A stretch of 64,000 nucleotides of DNA from Marinobacter subterrani (lineage in GTDB: Bacteria > Pseudomonadota > Gammaproteobacteria > Pseudomonadales > Oleiphilaceae): positions 1,674,001-1,738,000 of the forward strand of contig NZ_LFBU01000001.1 of the NCBI RefSeq assembly GCF_001045555.1, written 5' to 3'. The notes under the pieces were generated by a model. It saw only the letters and a program-made list of their open reading frames with translations. It did no database searches and was not told the origin of the DNA. Shown piece by piece: positions 27,341 through 35,636 of this stretch. Made by a program: the position numbers and the translations under genes. Positions within the stretch are counted from its first letter, which is position 1; each line of letters starts with the position of its first letter.

Positions 27341-29332
27341 ATGTTCGGAAAATTATCACTGGATTCAATTCCGTTCCATGAGCCGATTATCATGGTCACG
27401 GTGGCCGTCATTGCCATTGTTGGCGCAGCCGTCGTCGGCTGGATCACCTTCAATCGGAAGTGGGCCTACCTGTGGAACGAGTGGATCACGTCCATCGACC
27501 ACAAAAAACTGGGCATTATGTATTTCCTGGTCGCGCTGGTCATGCTGATCCGTGGTTTCTCGGATGCCATCATGATGCGCACCCAGCAAGCCATGGCCGC
27601 CGGCGGCGCGGAAGGCTACCTGCCGCCCGAGCACTACGACCAGATCTTCACCGCACACGGTGTGATCATGATCTTCTTCGTCGCGATGCCGATGGTTATC
27701 GGCCTCATGAACCTGGTGGTTCCACTGCAGATTGGTGCCCGCGATGTCGCCTTCCCGTTCATGAACAACCTGAGCTTCTGGCTGTTTGCGGCGGGCGTGG
27801 TCCTGGTGAACGTATCCCTGTTCGTCGGTGAATTCGCCAAGACCGGCTGGCTGGCCTACGCGCCGCTATCGGAGTCATCCTACAGTCCCGGGGTCGGTGT
27901 CGATTACTGGATATGGGCGCTGCAGATATCGGGGATCGGTACCACCCTCACCGGGATCAACTTCTTCGTGACCATCATGAAGATGCGCACCAAGGGCATG
28001 ACCCTGTTCCGCATGCCGATCTTCACCTGGACCTGTCTGGTCACCAACGTGCTGATCATTGCAGCATTCCCGATCCTGACAGCAACCATCGCCCTGCTGA
28101 CCCTGGATCGTTACCTGGATTTCCACTTCTTCACCAATGATCTTGGCGGCAACATGATGATGTACGTCAACCTCATCTGGGCGTGGGGCCATCCAGAGGT
28201 GTATATCCTGATTCTGCCAGCGTTCGGCGTGTTTTCCGAAGTTATTTCGACCTTCGCCAAGAAGCGTCTGTTCGGTTACAACACCATGGTCTGGGCAACC
28301 CTGGCGATCGGCATCCTGTCGTTCATCGTCTGGCTGCACCACTTCTTCACCATGGGTGCCGGCGCCAATGTCAACGCGTTCTTTGGCATCATGACGATGA
28401 TCATCGCCATTCCGACCGGCGTGAAAATCTTCAACTGGCTGTTCACCATGTTCCGCGGGCGCCTGGAATTCACTTCCCCGGTACTCTGGACACTCGGGTT
28501 CATAATCACCTTTACCCTGGGTGGTATGACCGGCGTCATGCTGGCCGTGCCAGCGGCTGATTTCGTGCTGCATAACAGTCTGTTTGTTATCGCCCACTTC
28601 CATAACGTCATCATCGGCGGCGTGGTCTTCGGGATGATGGCCGGTTACACCTTCTGGTTTCCCAAGGCCTTCGGCTTCAAACTGGACGAGAAGTGGGGCA
28701 AGCGGTCTTTCTGGTTCTGGATTATCGGCTTCTACGTGGCGTTCATGCCGCTGTACATCCTGAGCTTCTATGGCGCAGTTCGCCGCATGCAGTCTTACGC
28801 CAATGCAGAATGGCAGCCACTGATGTTCGTTGCCTTGTTTGGTGCGGTGCTAATCCTGTGCGGCATTCTTTGCACGGCGATTCAGCTAGTCGTCAGTATC
28901 CGTGACCGCAAGAAAAACCGCGATATCACCGGGGATCCCTGGGATGGCCGCACCCTGGAGTGGGCCGTGTCCTCGCCGCCCCCCTACTACAACTTTGCCC
29001 ATCTGCCCGAGATCCATTCGATCGACAGTTTCTGGGAAGACAAGCAGAAGAATCAGGGCAAGGCACAGTTGGCAAATCCGGAGACCATCGAATATGAAGA
29101 CATTCACATGCCTCGCAATACTGTTGCAGGACCAGTGATGGGTGCCTTCAGTATCGTGATGGGCTTTGCACTGGTCTGGCATATCTGGTGGCTGGTCGGC
29201 GTAGGCGCCCTCGGTATCTTTGCGGCCTTCATGGGCCGGGTCTTTAATGATGATATCGATTACCACGTCCCCGCTGCAGAAGTGAAGCGGATCGAAACCG
29301 AACACCATAACCAGGTGGAGATGCAGGCGTAA
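27341..29332 (+). CDS. cyoB: Cytochrome bo3 ubiquinol oxidase subunit I
   Basis: 663 residues, the heme-copper catalytic subunit with about fifteen helices. Heme and CuB ligands are in the expected blocks: [15 protein letters not shown] (low-spin heme His), [17 protein letters not shown] (CuB His and cross-linked Tyr), [10 protein letters not shown] (CuB His pair), and [13 protein letters not shown] (high-spin and low-spin heme His). It reduces oxygen to water with ubiquinol electrons and pumps protons. The C-terminal extension [15 protein letters not shown] is typical of CyoB. Followed by cyoC after 2 bp. Confidence 0.97.
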   Translation: MFGKLSLDSIPFHEPIIMVTVAVIAIVGAAVVGWITFNRKWAYLWNEWITSIDHKKLGIMYFLVALVMLIRGFSDAIMMRTQQAMAAGGAEGYLPPEHYDQIFTAHGVIMIFFVAMPMVIGLMNLVVPLQIGARDVAFPFMNNLSFWLFAAGVVLVNVSLFVGEFAKTGWLAYAPLSESSYSPGVGVDYWIWALQISGIGTTLTGINFFVTIMKMRTKGMTLFRMPIFTWTCLVTNVLIIAAFPILTATIALLTLDRYLDFHFFTNDLGGNMMMYVNLIWAWGHPEVYILILPAFGVFSEVISTFAKKRLFGYNTMVWATLAIGILSFIVWLHHFFTMGAGANVNAFFGIMTMIIAIPTGVKIFNWLFTMFRGRLEFTSPVLWTLGFIITFTLGGMTGVMLAVPAADFVLHNSLFVIAHFHNVIIGGVVFGMMAGYTFWFPKAFGFKLDEKWGKRSFWFWIIGFYVAFMPLYILSFYGAVRRMQSYANAEWQPLMFVALFGAVLILCGILCTAIQLVVSIRDRKKNRDITGDPWDGRTLEWAVSSPPPYYNFAHLPEIHSIDSFWEDKQKNQGKAQLANPETIEYEDIHMPRNTVAGPVMGAFSIVMGFALVWHIWWLVGVGALGIFAAFMGRVFNDDIDYHVPAAEVKRIETEHHNQVEMQA

Positions 29333-29334
29333 TC

Positions 29335-29961
29335 ATGACAACCGATACCATGACTAATCACGATTTGGCCGCCCACGGCGGCCACGATGACCACGACCAC
29401 CACGATGTAACTGGCACGAAGATGTACGCCTTCTGGATCTACCTGATGAGCGACCTGATCATCTTCGGCTCATTGTTTGCCACCTACGCCGTGCTGCACA
29501 ATGGCACGGCCGGCGGCCCGACTTCGACGGACCTGTTCGAGCTGGACTTCGTCCTGATCGAGACGATCTTGCTGCTGCTCAGCAGCTTCACCTACGGCCT
29601 GGCCGTACTGGCCATGAACAAGGACCGACTCCAACAGCTCAAGGGCTGGCTGGCAGTCACCTTCCTGTTGGGTGCCGGCTTCGTCGGCATGGAAGTCTAT
29701 GAATTCCATCACCTGATCATTGAGGGTTTCGGCCCGGATCGCAGCGGCTTCCTGTCGTCCTTCTTCGCTCTGGTGGGAACCCACGGGCTGCACGTAAGCT
29801 TCGGTCTGCTGTGGATGCTGATCATGCTTATCCAGCTGTCCACCAAGGGCCTGACCGACAAGACCCGCCCGCGCATCCTGTGCCTGAGCCTGTTCTGGCA
29901 CTTCCTGGACATCGTCTGGATCTGCGTATTTACCTTTGTCTACCTGATGGGAGCCCTGTGA
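29335..29961 (+). CDS. cyoC: Cytochrome bo3 ubiquinol oxidase subunit III
   Basis: 208 residues with a His/Asp-rich N-terminus ([11 protein letters not shown]) and five membrane helices, the usual number for quinol-oxidase subunit [23 protein letters not shown] and [15 protein letters not shown] are characteristic, and the protein ends with [19 protein letters not shown]. The stop overlaps the cyoD ATG by one base, indicating coupled translation. Confidence 0.96.
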   Translation: MTTDTMTNHDLAAHGGHDDHDHHDVTGTKMYAFWIYLMSDLIIFGSLFATYAVLHNGTAGGPTSTDLFELDFVLIETILLLLSSFTYGLAVLAMNKDRLQQLKGWLAVTFLLGAGFVGMEVYEFHHLIIEGFGPDRSGFLSSFFALVGTHGLHVSFGLLWMLIMLIQLSTKGLTDKTRPRILCLSLFWHFLDIVWICVFTFVYLMGAL

Positions 29962-30287
29962 TGAGTACTTCTACATCCCACGACAGCGGAAACCATGGCA
30001 GCGTCAAGTCCTACATCACGGGCCTGATCCTGTCGATTGTACTGACCCTCATTCCGTTCGGTATGGTCATGAAGGGCGGATTTGATGAAACCACGGTAGT
30101 GGTGACCATCTCCATTATGGCGGTGCTGCAGGTTCTCCTGCAGCTTATGCTGTTCATGCATATGAACCTGAAGACCCAGGAAGGCCGGGAGTCCGGCTCT
30201 TTCGTCTTCTTTACCGCCCTGATTCTTGCATTGGTAATTGGTGGCTCAGTGTGGATTTTGTATCACCTCAACATCAACTTGATGTAA
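29961..30287 (+). CDS. cyoD: Cytochrome bo3 ubiquinol oxidase subunit IV
   Basis: 108 residues from the ATG at 29961, which overlaps the cyoC stop. Three hydrophobic helices, with KSYITGLILSIVLTLIPFGM and the FMHMNLKTQEGRES loop typical of CyoD. It helps assemble and stabilise the oxidase. An upstream in-frame start lies inside cyoC and is not needed. Its stop overlaps the cyoE start (TAATG). Confidence 0.95.
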   Translation: MSTSTSHDSGNHGSVKSYITGLILSIVLTLIPFGMVMKGGFDETTVVVTISIMAVLQVLLQLMLFMHMNLKTQEGRESGSFVFFTALILALVIGGSVWILYHLNINLM

Positions 30288-31177
30288 TGCCGGGAGCGTC
30301 TGTAAAGGACGTGCTCAGGCAATTCATCGCACTTACCAAACCGGGTATTATTTTCGGAAATTCTATCTCGGTGATGGGCGGCTTCTTCCTGGCCGCCCAG
30401 GGTGAGTTCAACCCGGGCCTGTTCATCGCAACGCTGATCGGGCTGGCCCTGGTTATCGCCTCCGGGTGCGCGTTCAATAATCTTATTGATCGCGATATTG
30501 ATGCGCTGATGGAACGAACTCTGGACCGGCCCCTGGTTCGGGGCACCATCACTCCGGCAACCACGTTTGGCTTTGCAACGGTGCTGGGGATGGCCGGTTT
30601 CACCCTGCTGCTGGGGATCAATCTCCTTACCGTCGGCCTGGCGGCATTCGGGTTTGCCATCTATGTCGGAGCGTACAGCCTGTACCTCAAGCGTCGTTCG
30701 GTGCACGGCACTCTGGTCGGCAGCCTTTCCGGGGCGATTCCTCCCGTGGTCGGCTATTGCGCTGTCACCGGCGTGTTCGATACAGGAGCTCTGATCCTGC
30801 TGGTAACCTTCTGTTTGTGGCAGATGCCACATTCCTATGCCATCGGCATCTTCCGGTTCCGAGACTACCAGCGAGTCGGGATTCCGGTTCTGCCGGTCGC
30901 TGAAGGGATAAAAACCGCCAAACATCACAGCCTGGCCTATACGGTCGCCTTCACAGTGTCGGCCCTGAGCCTGAGCGTGGCTGGATACACGGGCATCGCC
31001 TACTTCGTGGTCGCCCTGCTGATGGGGCTGTACTGGATAAAGATCGGTCTGGCCGGCTACCAGACAACCGACGATATAAAATGGGCGAAAGGCAATTTCG
31101 GGTTTTCGATCCTGACCGTTTGCGTCCTGAGCCTGATGATGTCACTCAACGGCTACCTGCCTACCTTCCTCGGCTGA
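30287..31177 (+). CDS. cyoE: Protoheme IX farnesyltransferase (heme O synthase)
   Basis: 296 residues from the ATG at 30287 that overlaps the cyoD stop. UbiA-type prenyltransferase with about nine helices. The first Asp-rich motif region is FNNLIDRDIDALMERT followed by DRPLVRG, and the second conserved region is FRFRDYQRVGIPVLPVAEG. It attaches farnesyl to protoheme to make the heme O needed by CyoB. Last gene of the operon, followed by a strong terminator. Confidence 0.96.
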   Translation: MPGASVKDVLRQFIALTKPGIIFGNSISVMGGFFLAAQGEFNPGLFIATLIGLALVIASGCAFNNLIDRDIDALMERTLDRPLVRGTITPATTFGFATVLGMAGFTLLLGINLLTVGLAAFGFAIYVGAYSLYLKRRSVHGTLVGSLSGAIPPVVGYCAVTGVFDTGALILLVTFCLWQMPHSYAIGIFRFRDYQRVGIPVLPVAEGIKTAKHHSLAYTVAFTVSALSLSVAGYTGIAYFVVALLMGLYWIKIGLAGYQTTDDIKWAKGNFGFSILTVCVLSLMMSLNGYLPTFLG

Positions 31178-31186
31178 ATAGCCCGA

Positions 31187-31215
31187 AGCGAACGCTCCCG
31201 GCGTTCGCTTTTTTT
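31187..31215 (+). terminator. Intrinsic terminator of cyoABCDE
   Basis: Stem AGCGAACGC/GCGTTCGCT (31187-31195 with 31201-31209), TCCCG loop, then an eight-T run starting at 31209. Nine bases after the cyoE stop. Confidence 0.93.
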
Positions 31216-31434
31216 AATCTGACCTGCCCTTACCTGCGCCGACTCCCGATTCGTTTCAGGCGACTCTTGATTTATGTGAATTATCACCGGCACGGTGTTA
31301 CGCAATTCTCTCCGTATTCAGCTATACCTTTAAGGAAGAAGTCTGGACTGCGGACGGCTTCTCGGGCTTTATCCGGGAGCACAGGCCGCAGTCCGGAAGT
31401 TGATGAAGACCAGCCAGATGATGAGGTTGAAACT

Positions 31435-32046
31435 ATGCTGACACATGTATGGGGCCTGTTGACCCATCCAAGAATGGAATGGGCAGAGATTGACCGGGAG
31501 CACGAGTCTGTCCGCCACCTCTATGCACACCATGTGCTGATCATGGCGGCCATTCCGGTGGTGAGCGCATTCATCGGTACAACCCAGGTCGGCTGGGGAT
31601 TCGGCGGCAATCACCCGTTCATCAAACTGGACCTGTTAAGCGCCTTCCTCGCGGGCATCGCGTTCTATGTCGCGATACTCGGGGCCGTCGTTCTGGTCGG
31701 CCACGTCATCCGCACCATGGCCAAGCGCTTCAAGAAGCCACCCAGCTCACGGCGCTGCGTCATTTTTGCCGGTTACATCGCCACACCCATGTTTCTGAGC
31801 GGCATCGCCGCCGTCTATCCGTTGATCTGGCTCTGCCTGCTGGCCGGCACCATAGGGCTGTGCGTCAGTGGTTACCTGCTGTATCTCGGCATTCCGCACT
31901 TTCTGGGCATCAGCTCGGAACAGGGCTTTATCGTCTCCAGCACCACACTGGCCGCCGGCGTTCTCGTTCTGGAGGGACTGCTTGCGGTAACCGTCATACT
32001 CTGGGGCTATGGCGAGGTCTTTCTGCCCTGGTTATTCAGGTTCTGA
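31435..32046 (+). CDS. Yip1-family inner-membrane protein
   Basis: 203 residues from the ATG at 31435 (MLTHVWGLLTHPRMEWAEID). The open frame extends upstream into cyoE, but no coding similarity is seen before this start. Four to five hydrophobic helices, with LSAFLAGIAFYVAILGAVVL and GYIATPMFLSGIAAVYPLIW fitting the Yip1/YIP1 domain (PF04893). Function of the bacterial members is unknown. Converges with emrB; a GNRA-loop hairpin lies between the stops. Confidence 0.82.
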   Translation: MLTHVWGLLTHPRMEWAEIDREHESVRHLYAHHVLIMAAIPVVSAFIGTTQVGWGFGGNHPFIKLDLLSAFLAGIAFYVAILGAVVLVGHVIRTMAKRFKKPPSSRRCVIFAGYIATPMFLSGIAAVYPLIWLCLLAGTIGLCVSGYLLYLGIPHFLGISSEQGFIVSSTTLAAGVLVLEGLLAVTVILWGYGEVFLPWLFRF

Positions 32047-32058
32047 TACCCCCTGTTG

Positions 32059-32078
32059 CCGGTGCCGCGAGGCACCGG
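32059..32078. terminator. Hairpin with GCGA tetraloop between convergent genes
   Basis: Perfect 8-bp stem CCGGTGCC/GGCACCGG (32059-32066 with 32071-32078) closing a GCGA (GNRA) loop, between the stops of the Yip1-like gene and emrB. It has no U run, so it may be a weak terminator or an mRNA 3'-end stabiliser. Confidence 0.5.
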
Positions 32079-32083
32079 TCCTC

Positions 32084-33628
32084 TCATGCTTCCTGCGGCT
32101 CGGCTTCGGCACTTTCCTGTTGGCCCGTGTTACGCGGCGCGCTCCGGAATAACAGAATCAGCGGGATCGCTGCCAGGGTCATCCAGGCCATAATCTGGAA
32201 GTCATTGAGGTAACCGATGGCAGCCGACTGGCGCGTAAGCTCCTGGTTCAGCAAGGCCAGGGCATTGTCTCCGCTGAGACCCGCACCCTGCCCGTCCATA
32301 AACTGCTGTACCGGCGCGCGGAACCGGGTGAGCTGCTCCCCGAGCACCGCGTGGTTGACCTGGGTGCTGCGGGCCGCCAGAGCGACCATCACCGAGATCC
32401 CGATGCTGCTGCCGATATTCCGCATCAGGCTGAACATGGCGGTGCCCTCGGTACGGTAGCGCCGGTCGAGGGTGGAAAAGGTGACGGTGCTCAGGGGAAC
32501 AAAGACAAATCCCAGACCAAGACCCTGAATGATTCCGGTCCGCACCAGCGCCATGGGGCTGATATTGAGGTTGAACTGGGCCATTTCGAACAGGGAGACG
32601 GACGTCAGGGTCATACCGATCGCCACCAGCAGACGAACGTCAATCCGGTTGACCAGCCTGCCTACCAGCAACATCGCAATCATGCTGCCAATCCCTCTGG
32701 GCGCCAGAACCTCGCCGGTGGTGATAACCGGAAAGCCCATCAGGTTCTGCAGGAACGGCGGCAGCAGGGCCAGAGTCGCAAGAAGCACGACACCAACGAT
32801 GAAAATGAAGATCAGCCCCATCACCAGATTACGGTCCCGGAACAGCCCCGGCTCCAGAAAGGGCTCCCGGGCGGTCATCATATGGGACACGAACATATAA
32901 AAGCAGGTCGCGGCCACCATGCTCTCAATGACGATCTCCGGGGAAGCAAACCAGTCCAGGCTCTGGCCCCGGTCCAGTAGCAGCTGCAACGATCCGATCG
33001 CCAGGGACAGCAGGGTGAACCCGAACAGATCAAACCGGCGCCTGACGGTCTCGGTTTCCGGAACGAAGCTCAGTATTCCAGCCAGGGCCAGTATGCCAAC
33101 GGGCAGGTTGATCAGGAACACCCAGCGCCAGTTGTAATATTCGGTGAGATAACCCCCGAGCGTTGGCCCGAGAATGGGCCCGACCATCACACCCACGCCC
33201 CAGATTGCCATCGCCGACCCGTGCTTCTCTTTCGGGAAGGTATCCAGAAGGACGGACTGAGACAGCGGGACCAGTCCGGCACCGAATATGCCCTGCAGCA
33301 GTCGGAAAAGGACAATCTGCTCAAGCGATACAGCCATTCCGCAGAGCAGCGAAGTAAGCGTGAAGCCGGTCACCGAGATCACGAAGAGGCGCTTTCGGCC
33401 AATGCGGGCAGAGAGAAACCCGGTCATCGGGGTCATGATGGCGGCGGCGACAATATAGGAAGTCAGTACCCAGGCAATCTGCTCGGAGGTTGCCGACATG
33501 GCGCCCTGCATATGTGGCAGGGCGACATTGGCGATCGTCGTATCAACCGCCTGCATGATGGTTGCAAGCATGATCGATACGGTAATCAGGGCCCGGCTGG
33601 GGCCGGCTCCGGAGGACGCCTCGCTCAC
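32084..33628 (-). CDS. emrB: EmrB/QacA-type (DHA2) drug efflux MFS transporter
   Basis: 514 residues with fourteen predicted helices. The DHA2 signatures are present: MQAVDTTIANVALPHMQGAM in helix 1 and WRWVFLINLPVGILAL in helix 5-6, plus LSARIGRKRLFVISV between helices 2 and 3. Exports hydrophobic drugs with proton antiport through a tripartite complex with an EmrA-type adaptor. Its ATG overlaps the emrA stop by 4 nt, so it is the second gene of the operon. No outer-membrane channel gene is adjacent. Confidence 0.92.
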   Translation of the reverse strand: MSEASSGAGPSRALITVSIMLATIMQAVDTTIANVALPHMQGAMSATSEQIAWVLTSYIVAAAIMTPMTGFLSARIGRKRLFVISVTGFTLTSLLCGMAVSLEQIVLFRLLQGIFGAGLVPLSQSVLLDTFPKEKHGSAMAIWGVGVMVGPILGPTLGGYLTEYYNWRWVFLINLPVGILALAGILSFVPETETVRRRFDLFGFTLLSLAIGSLQLLLDRGQSLDWFASPEIVIESMVAATCFYMFVSHMMTAREPFLEPGLFRDRNLVMGLIFIFIVGVVLLATLALLPPFLQNLMGFPVITTGEVLAPRGIGSMIAMLLVGRLVNRIDVRLLVAIGMTLTSVSLFEMAQFNLNISPMALVRTGIIQGLGLGFVFVPLSTVTFSTLDRRYRTEGTAMFSLMRNIGSSIGISVMVALAARSTQVNHAVLGEQLTRFRAPVQQFMDGQGAGLSGDNALALLNQELTRQSAAIGYLNDFQIMAWMTLAAIPLILLFRSAPRNTGQQESAEAEPQEA

Positions 33629-34770
33629 CGGCCAGTCTCTGCTCGTTCAGACGCCGCGGCCGTTCCGACGAACCCCTGGAACCAGGAGGTCAGCGGTTCC
33701 AGAAAGGCCGGACCGCGCTGGTGCCAGCCAGTATCAACCGCCACCGACACACTCATGCCCGAGCGAAGACGGGCTTCCGCCGGCGGATTGTCCAGCCGGA
33801 TGCGCACCGGCACCCGCTGAACCACCTTGACCCAGTTTCCAGTGGCGTTCTGGGCGGGCAAAACCGAGAATTCCGAGCCGGTGGCTGCGGCCAGGCTGTC
33901 CACATGCCCGGAGAGCACCAGATCCGGATAAGCGTCCACCTCGATCTCGACCGGCTGGCCCACTCTAACCTGGGCGAGCTGGGTTTCCTTGAAATTGGCA
34001 TCCACCCAGAAGTCATCCACCGATACCAGGCTCATCGCCGCGCGGCCGGGACCGGCATACTGCCCCGCCACGGGCGTTTTCGAGGCGAGGCCACCAAACC
34101 GGGCCACCACCGAGGTGTCCTGCAGGTTCTCGCGGGCCGCCGCCAGTTCCGCCTGGGCTTTGCGATACATCGGATGCTCTTCAACGGCGATGTCGGGATC
34201 GCCGGCCAGTTCAGCACGAACCCGCTGCAGGGCTTTTCTTGCCTGCTCAACGCTCTGTTCGGCAAGTTCCTGTTTATGGCGATAGCTGTCCAGCGTGGAG
34301 CCGGAAACCGCATGGCTGCGGGACAATTCCACCTGGCGCTGATATTCGCGGGTTGCGTAGGCCAGATTACTGAGCGCAAGCTGAAGCTGCTGCTTCTGCT
34401 CGTCGTACCGGGCTTTCATGACCGCGATCCGGGTTCGCACATCGGCCAGTGCCGATTCGGCCTCCACCACGGCTATCCGGTAACGTTTCGGGTCAATGGT
34501 AAACAGAGGATCGCCGGTCTGAACCCGCTGATTTTCCGCCACGGCTACATCCGTAATGGTGCCGGGCACCTCCGGAACCACTGAAATCATGTCAGCATGC
34601 AGGTAGGCGTTCTCGGTATCCACAAAGCGGCCACCCACCAGGTACATGACGCCCGCAGCCACAAGAATAACAAGCGGGATCACCACTAATAGCATGAACC
34701 GCAGGTATGTGCGGCCCAAGGCCCAGTTGAGCTGCCCGGCCAGGGGAAGCTTGCTGGTGTTTTGTGTCAT
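33625..34770 (-). CDS. emrA: EmrA-type membrane-fusion protein (HlyD family)
   Basis: 381 residues. One N-terminal membrane helix (FMLLVVIPLVILVAAGVMYLVG) is followed by a lipoyl/barrel-sandwich half (FVDTENAYLHADMISVVPEV), a coiled coil of about 90 residues, the second half-lipoyl segment and a beta-barrel (LVSVDDFWVDANFKETQLAQ). Periplasmic adaptor linking EmrB to an outer-membrane factor. A palindrome overlaps its putative -10 (34828-34843). No MarR-type emrR gene is present in this window. Confidence 0.92.
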   Translation of the reverse strand: MTQNTSKLPLAGQLNWALGRTYLRFMLLVVIPLVILVAAGVMYLVGGRFVDTENAYLHADMISVVPEVPGTITDVAVAENQRVQTGDPLFTIDPKRYRIAVVEAESALADVRTRIAVMKARYDEQKQQLQLALSNLAYATREYQRQVELSRSHAVSGSTLDSYRHKQELAEQSVEQARKALQRVRAELAGDPDIAVEEHPMYRKAQAELAAARENLQDTSVVARFGGLASKTPVAGQYAGPGRAAMSLVSVDDFWVDANFKETQLAQVRVGQPVEIEVDAYPDLVLSGHVDSLAAATGSEFSVLPAQNATGNWVKVVQRVPVRIRLDNPPAEARLRSGMSVSVAVDTGWHQRGPAFLEPLTSWFQGFVGTAAASERAETGR

Positions 34771-34827
34771 ATCGGTTTCCCGAAGGCTGGTTTAGTTACG
34801 TATTTTAACCTCATTGAGAGGGCATAT

Positions 34828-34843
34828 ATTATAAGCATGCTTA
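34828..34843 (-). promoter_or_regulatory. Putative emrAB promoter element with 12-bp palindrome
   Basis: On the minus strand TATAAT (34833-34828), a perfect -10, is overlapped by the palindrome TAAGCATGCTTA (34832-34843). A convincing -35 was not found at 16-18 bp. The palindrome could bind a MarR- or TetR-type repressor of the efflux operon. Confidence 0.45.
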
Positions 34844-34930
34844 CGGTTATTTGATACAAAAGGATCAATTAGAGATGCGGAAACCGTTCAGGGCCGCGAT
34901 TGAAGCCGCCGGAACCGGTATTGCTGGTAT

Positions 34931-34968
34931 AAAAAAGCCGGAGCAGCGAACGCTGCCCCGGCTTTTTT
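34931..34968. terminator. Intrinsic terminator after the merR-like gene, probably bidirectional
   Basis: Long stem with outer part AAAAAAGCCGG/CCGGCTTTTTT and inner part GCAGCG/CGCTGC, one mismatch between them. A and T runs flank both sides. It ends the thrS-to-merR direction of transcription (minus strand). Confidence 0.88.
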
Positions 34969-34984
34969 CGGAACGGAAGGTGTT

Positions 34985-35350
34985 CTATCTGGACGGTGCG
35001 TTAAGTACGTCAAGAACCTCTTCGAGTTCGGTAATCATCTGGCGGATGATCTGCTTGTACTGGGAGGTATCTTCTTTCACTTCATGGCTGCTCAGCTTCT
35101 GCTTGGCCCCACCAATGGTGTATCCCTGGTCGTACAACAGGCTGCGGATCTGACGGATGGTGATCACATCCGCCCGCTGATAATAACGGCGGTTGCCCCG
35201 GCGCTTGACCGGCGACAACTGAGGAAATTCCTGCTCCCAATACCTCAGGACGTGCGCTTTAACGGCGCACAGATCCGCCACCTCACCAATAGTGAAATAA
35301 CGTTTTCCCGGGATGGCGGGAAGTTCGTTGTTATGACTGGGTTCCAGCAT
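34985..35350 (-). CDS. MerR-family regulator adjacent to ihfA
   Basis: 121 residues. The N-terminal winged helix is [20 protein letters not shown] followed by the second-helix and wing segment [17 protein letters not shown]; the remaining part is a short helical dimerisation arm with no metal-binding cysteines. This gene sits directly after ihfA in many gammaproteobacteria, and its regulon is poorly known. Its start overlaps the end of ihfA by 20 nt, so the two are translationally coupled. It ends at a strong terminator. Confidence 0.9.
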   Translation of the reverse strand: MLEPSHNNELPAIPGKRYFTIGEVADLCAVKAHVLRYWEQEFPQLSPVKRRGNRRYYQRADVITIRQIRSLLYDQGYTIGGAKQKLSSHEVKEDTSQYKQIIRQMITELEEVLDVLNAPSR

Positions 35351-35633
35351 AGGCTTCTACTTTCTGCTTTAGTTTTTGTCCCGGGCGAAACGTAACGACA
35401 CGCCGTGCACTGATTGGAATCTCTTCCCCGGTTTTCGGGTTCCGTCCCGGCCGCTGTTTCTTGTCGCGCAGATCGAAGTTACCAAAACCGGACAACTTCA
35501 CCTGTTCGTTATGACTGAGAGCGCCTCTGATCTCATCGAAAAAAGCTTCCACCATTTCCTTGGCTTCGCGTTTGTTCAGGCCCAATTCCTCATACAACCG
35601 CTCCGCCATTTCCGCTTTCGTCAAAGCCGCCAT
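35331..35633 (-). CDS. ihfA: Integration host factor alpha subunit
   Basis: 100 residues, the usual length. Landmarks are [20 protein letters not shown] in the helical dimer region, [20 protein letters not shown] entering the beta-arm, and the tip [20 protein letters not shown] with the DNA-intercalating Pro. It bends DNA as a heterodimer with IhfB. Located 3 bp after pheT, as in E. coli and pseudomonads. Confidence 0.97.
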   Translation of the reverse strand: MAALTKAEMAERLYEELGLNKREAKEMVEAFFDEIRGALSHNEQVKLSGFGNFDLRDKKQRPGRNPKTGEEIPISARRVVTFRPGQKLKQKVEAYAGTQS

Positions 35634-35636
35634 CTC

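Noticed and set aside
34851..34868. TTGAT...ATCAA pair resembling an FNR site
   Set aside because: The half-sites are separated by eight bases instead of four.
34851..35153. 100-codon plus-strand frame between emrA and merR
   Set aside because: It runs through the intrinsic terminator at 34931-34968 and antisense into the merR-like gene.
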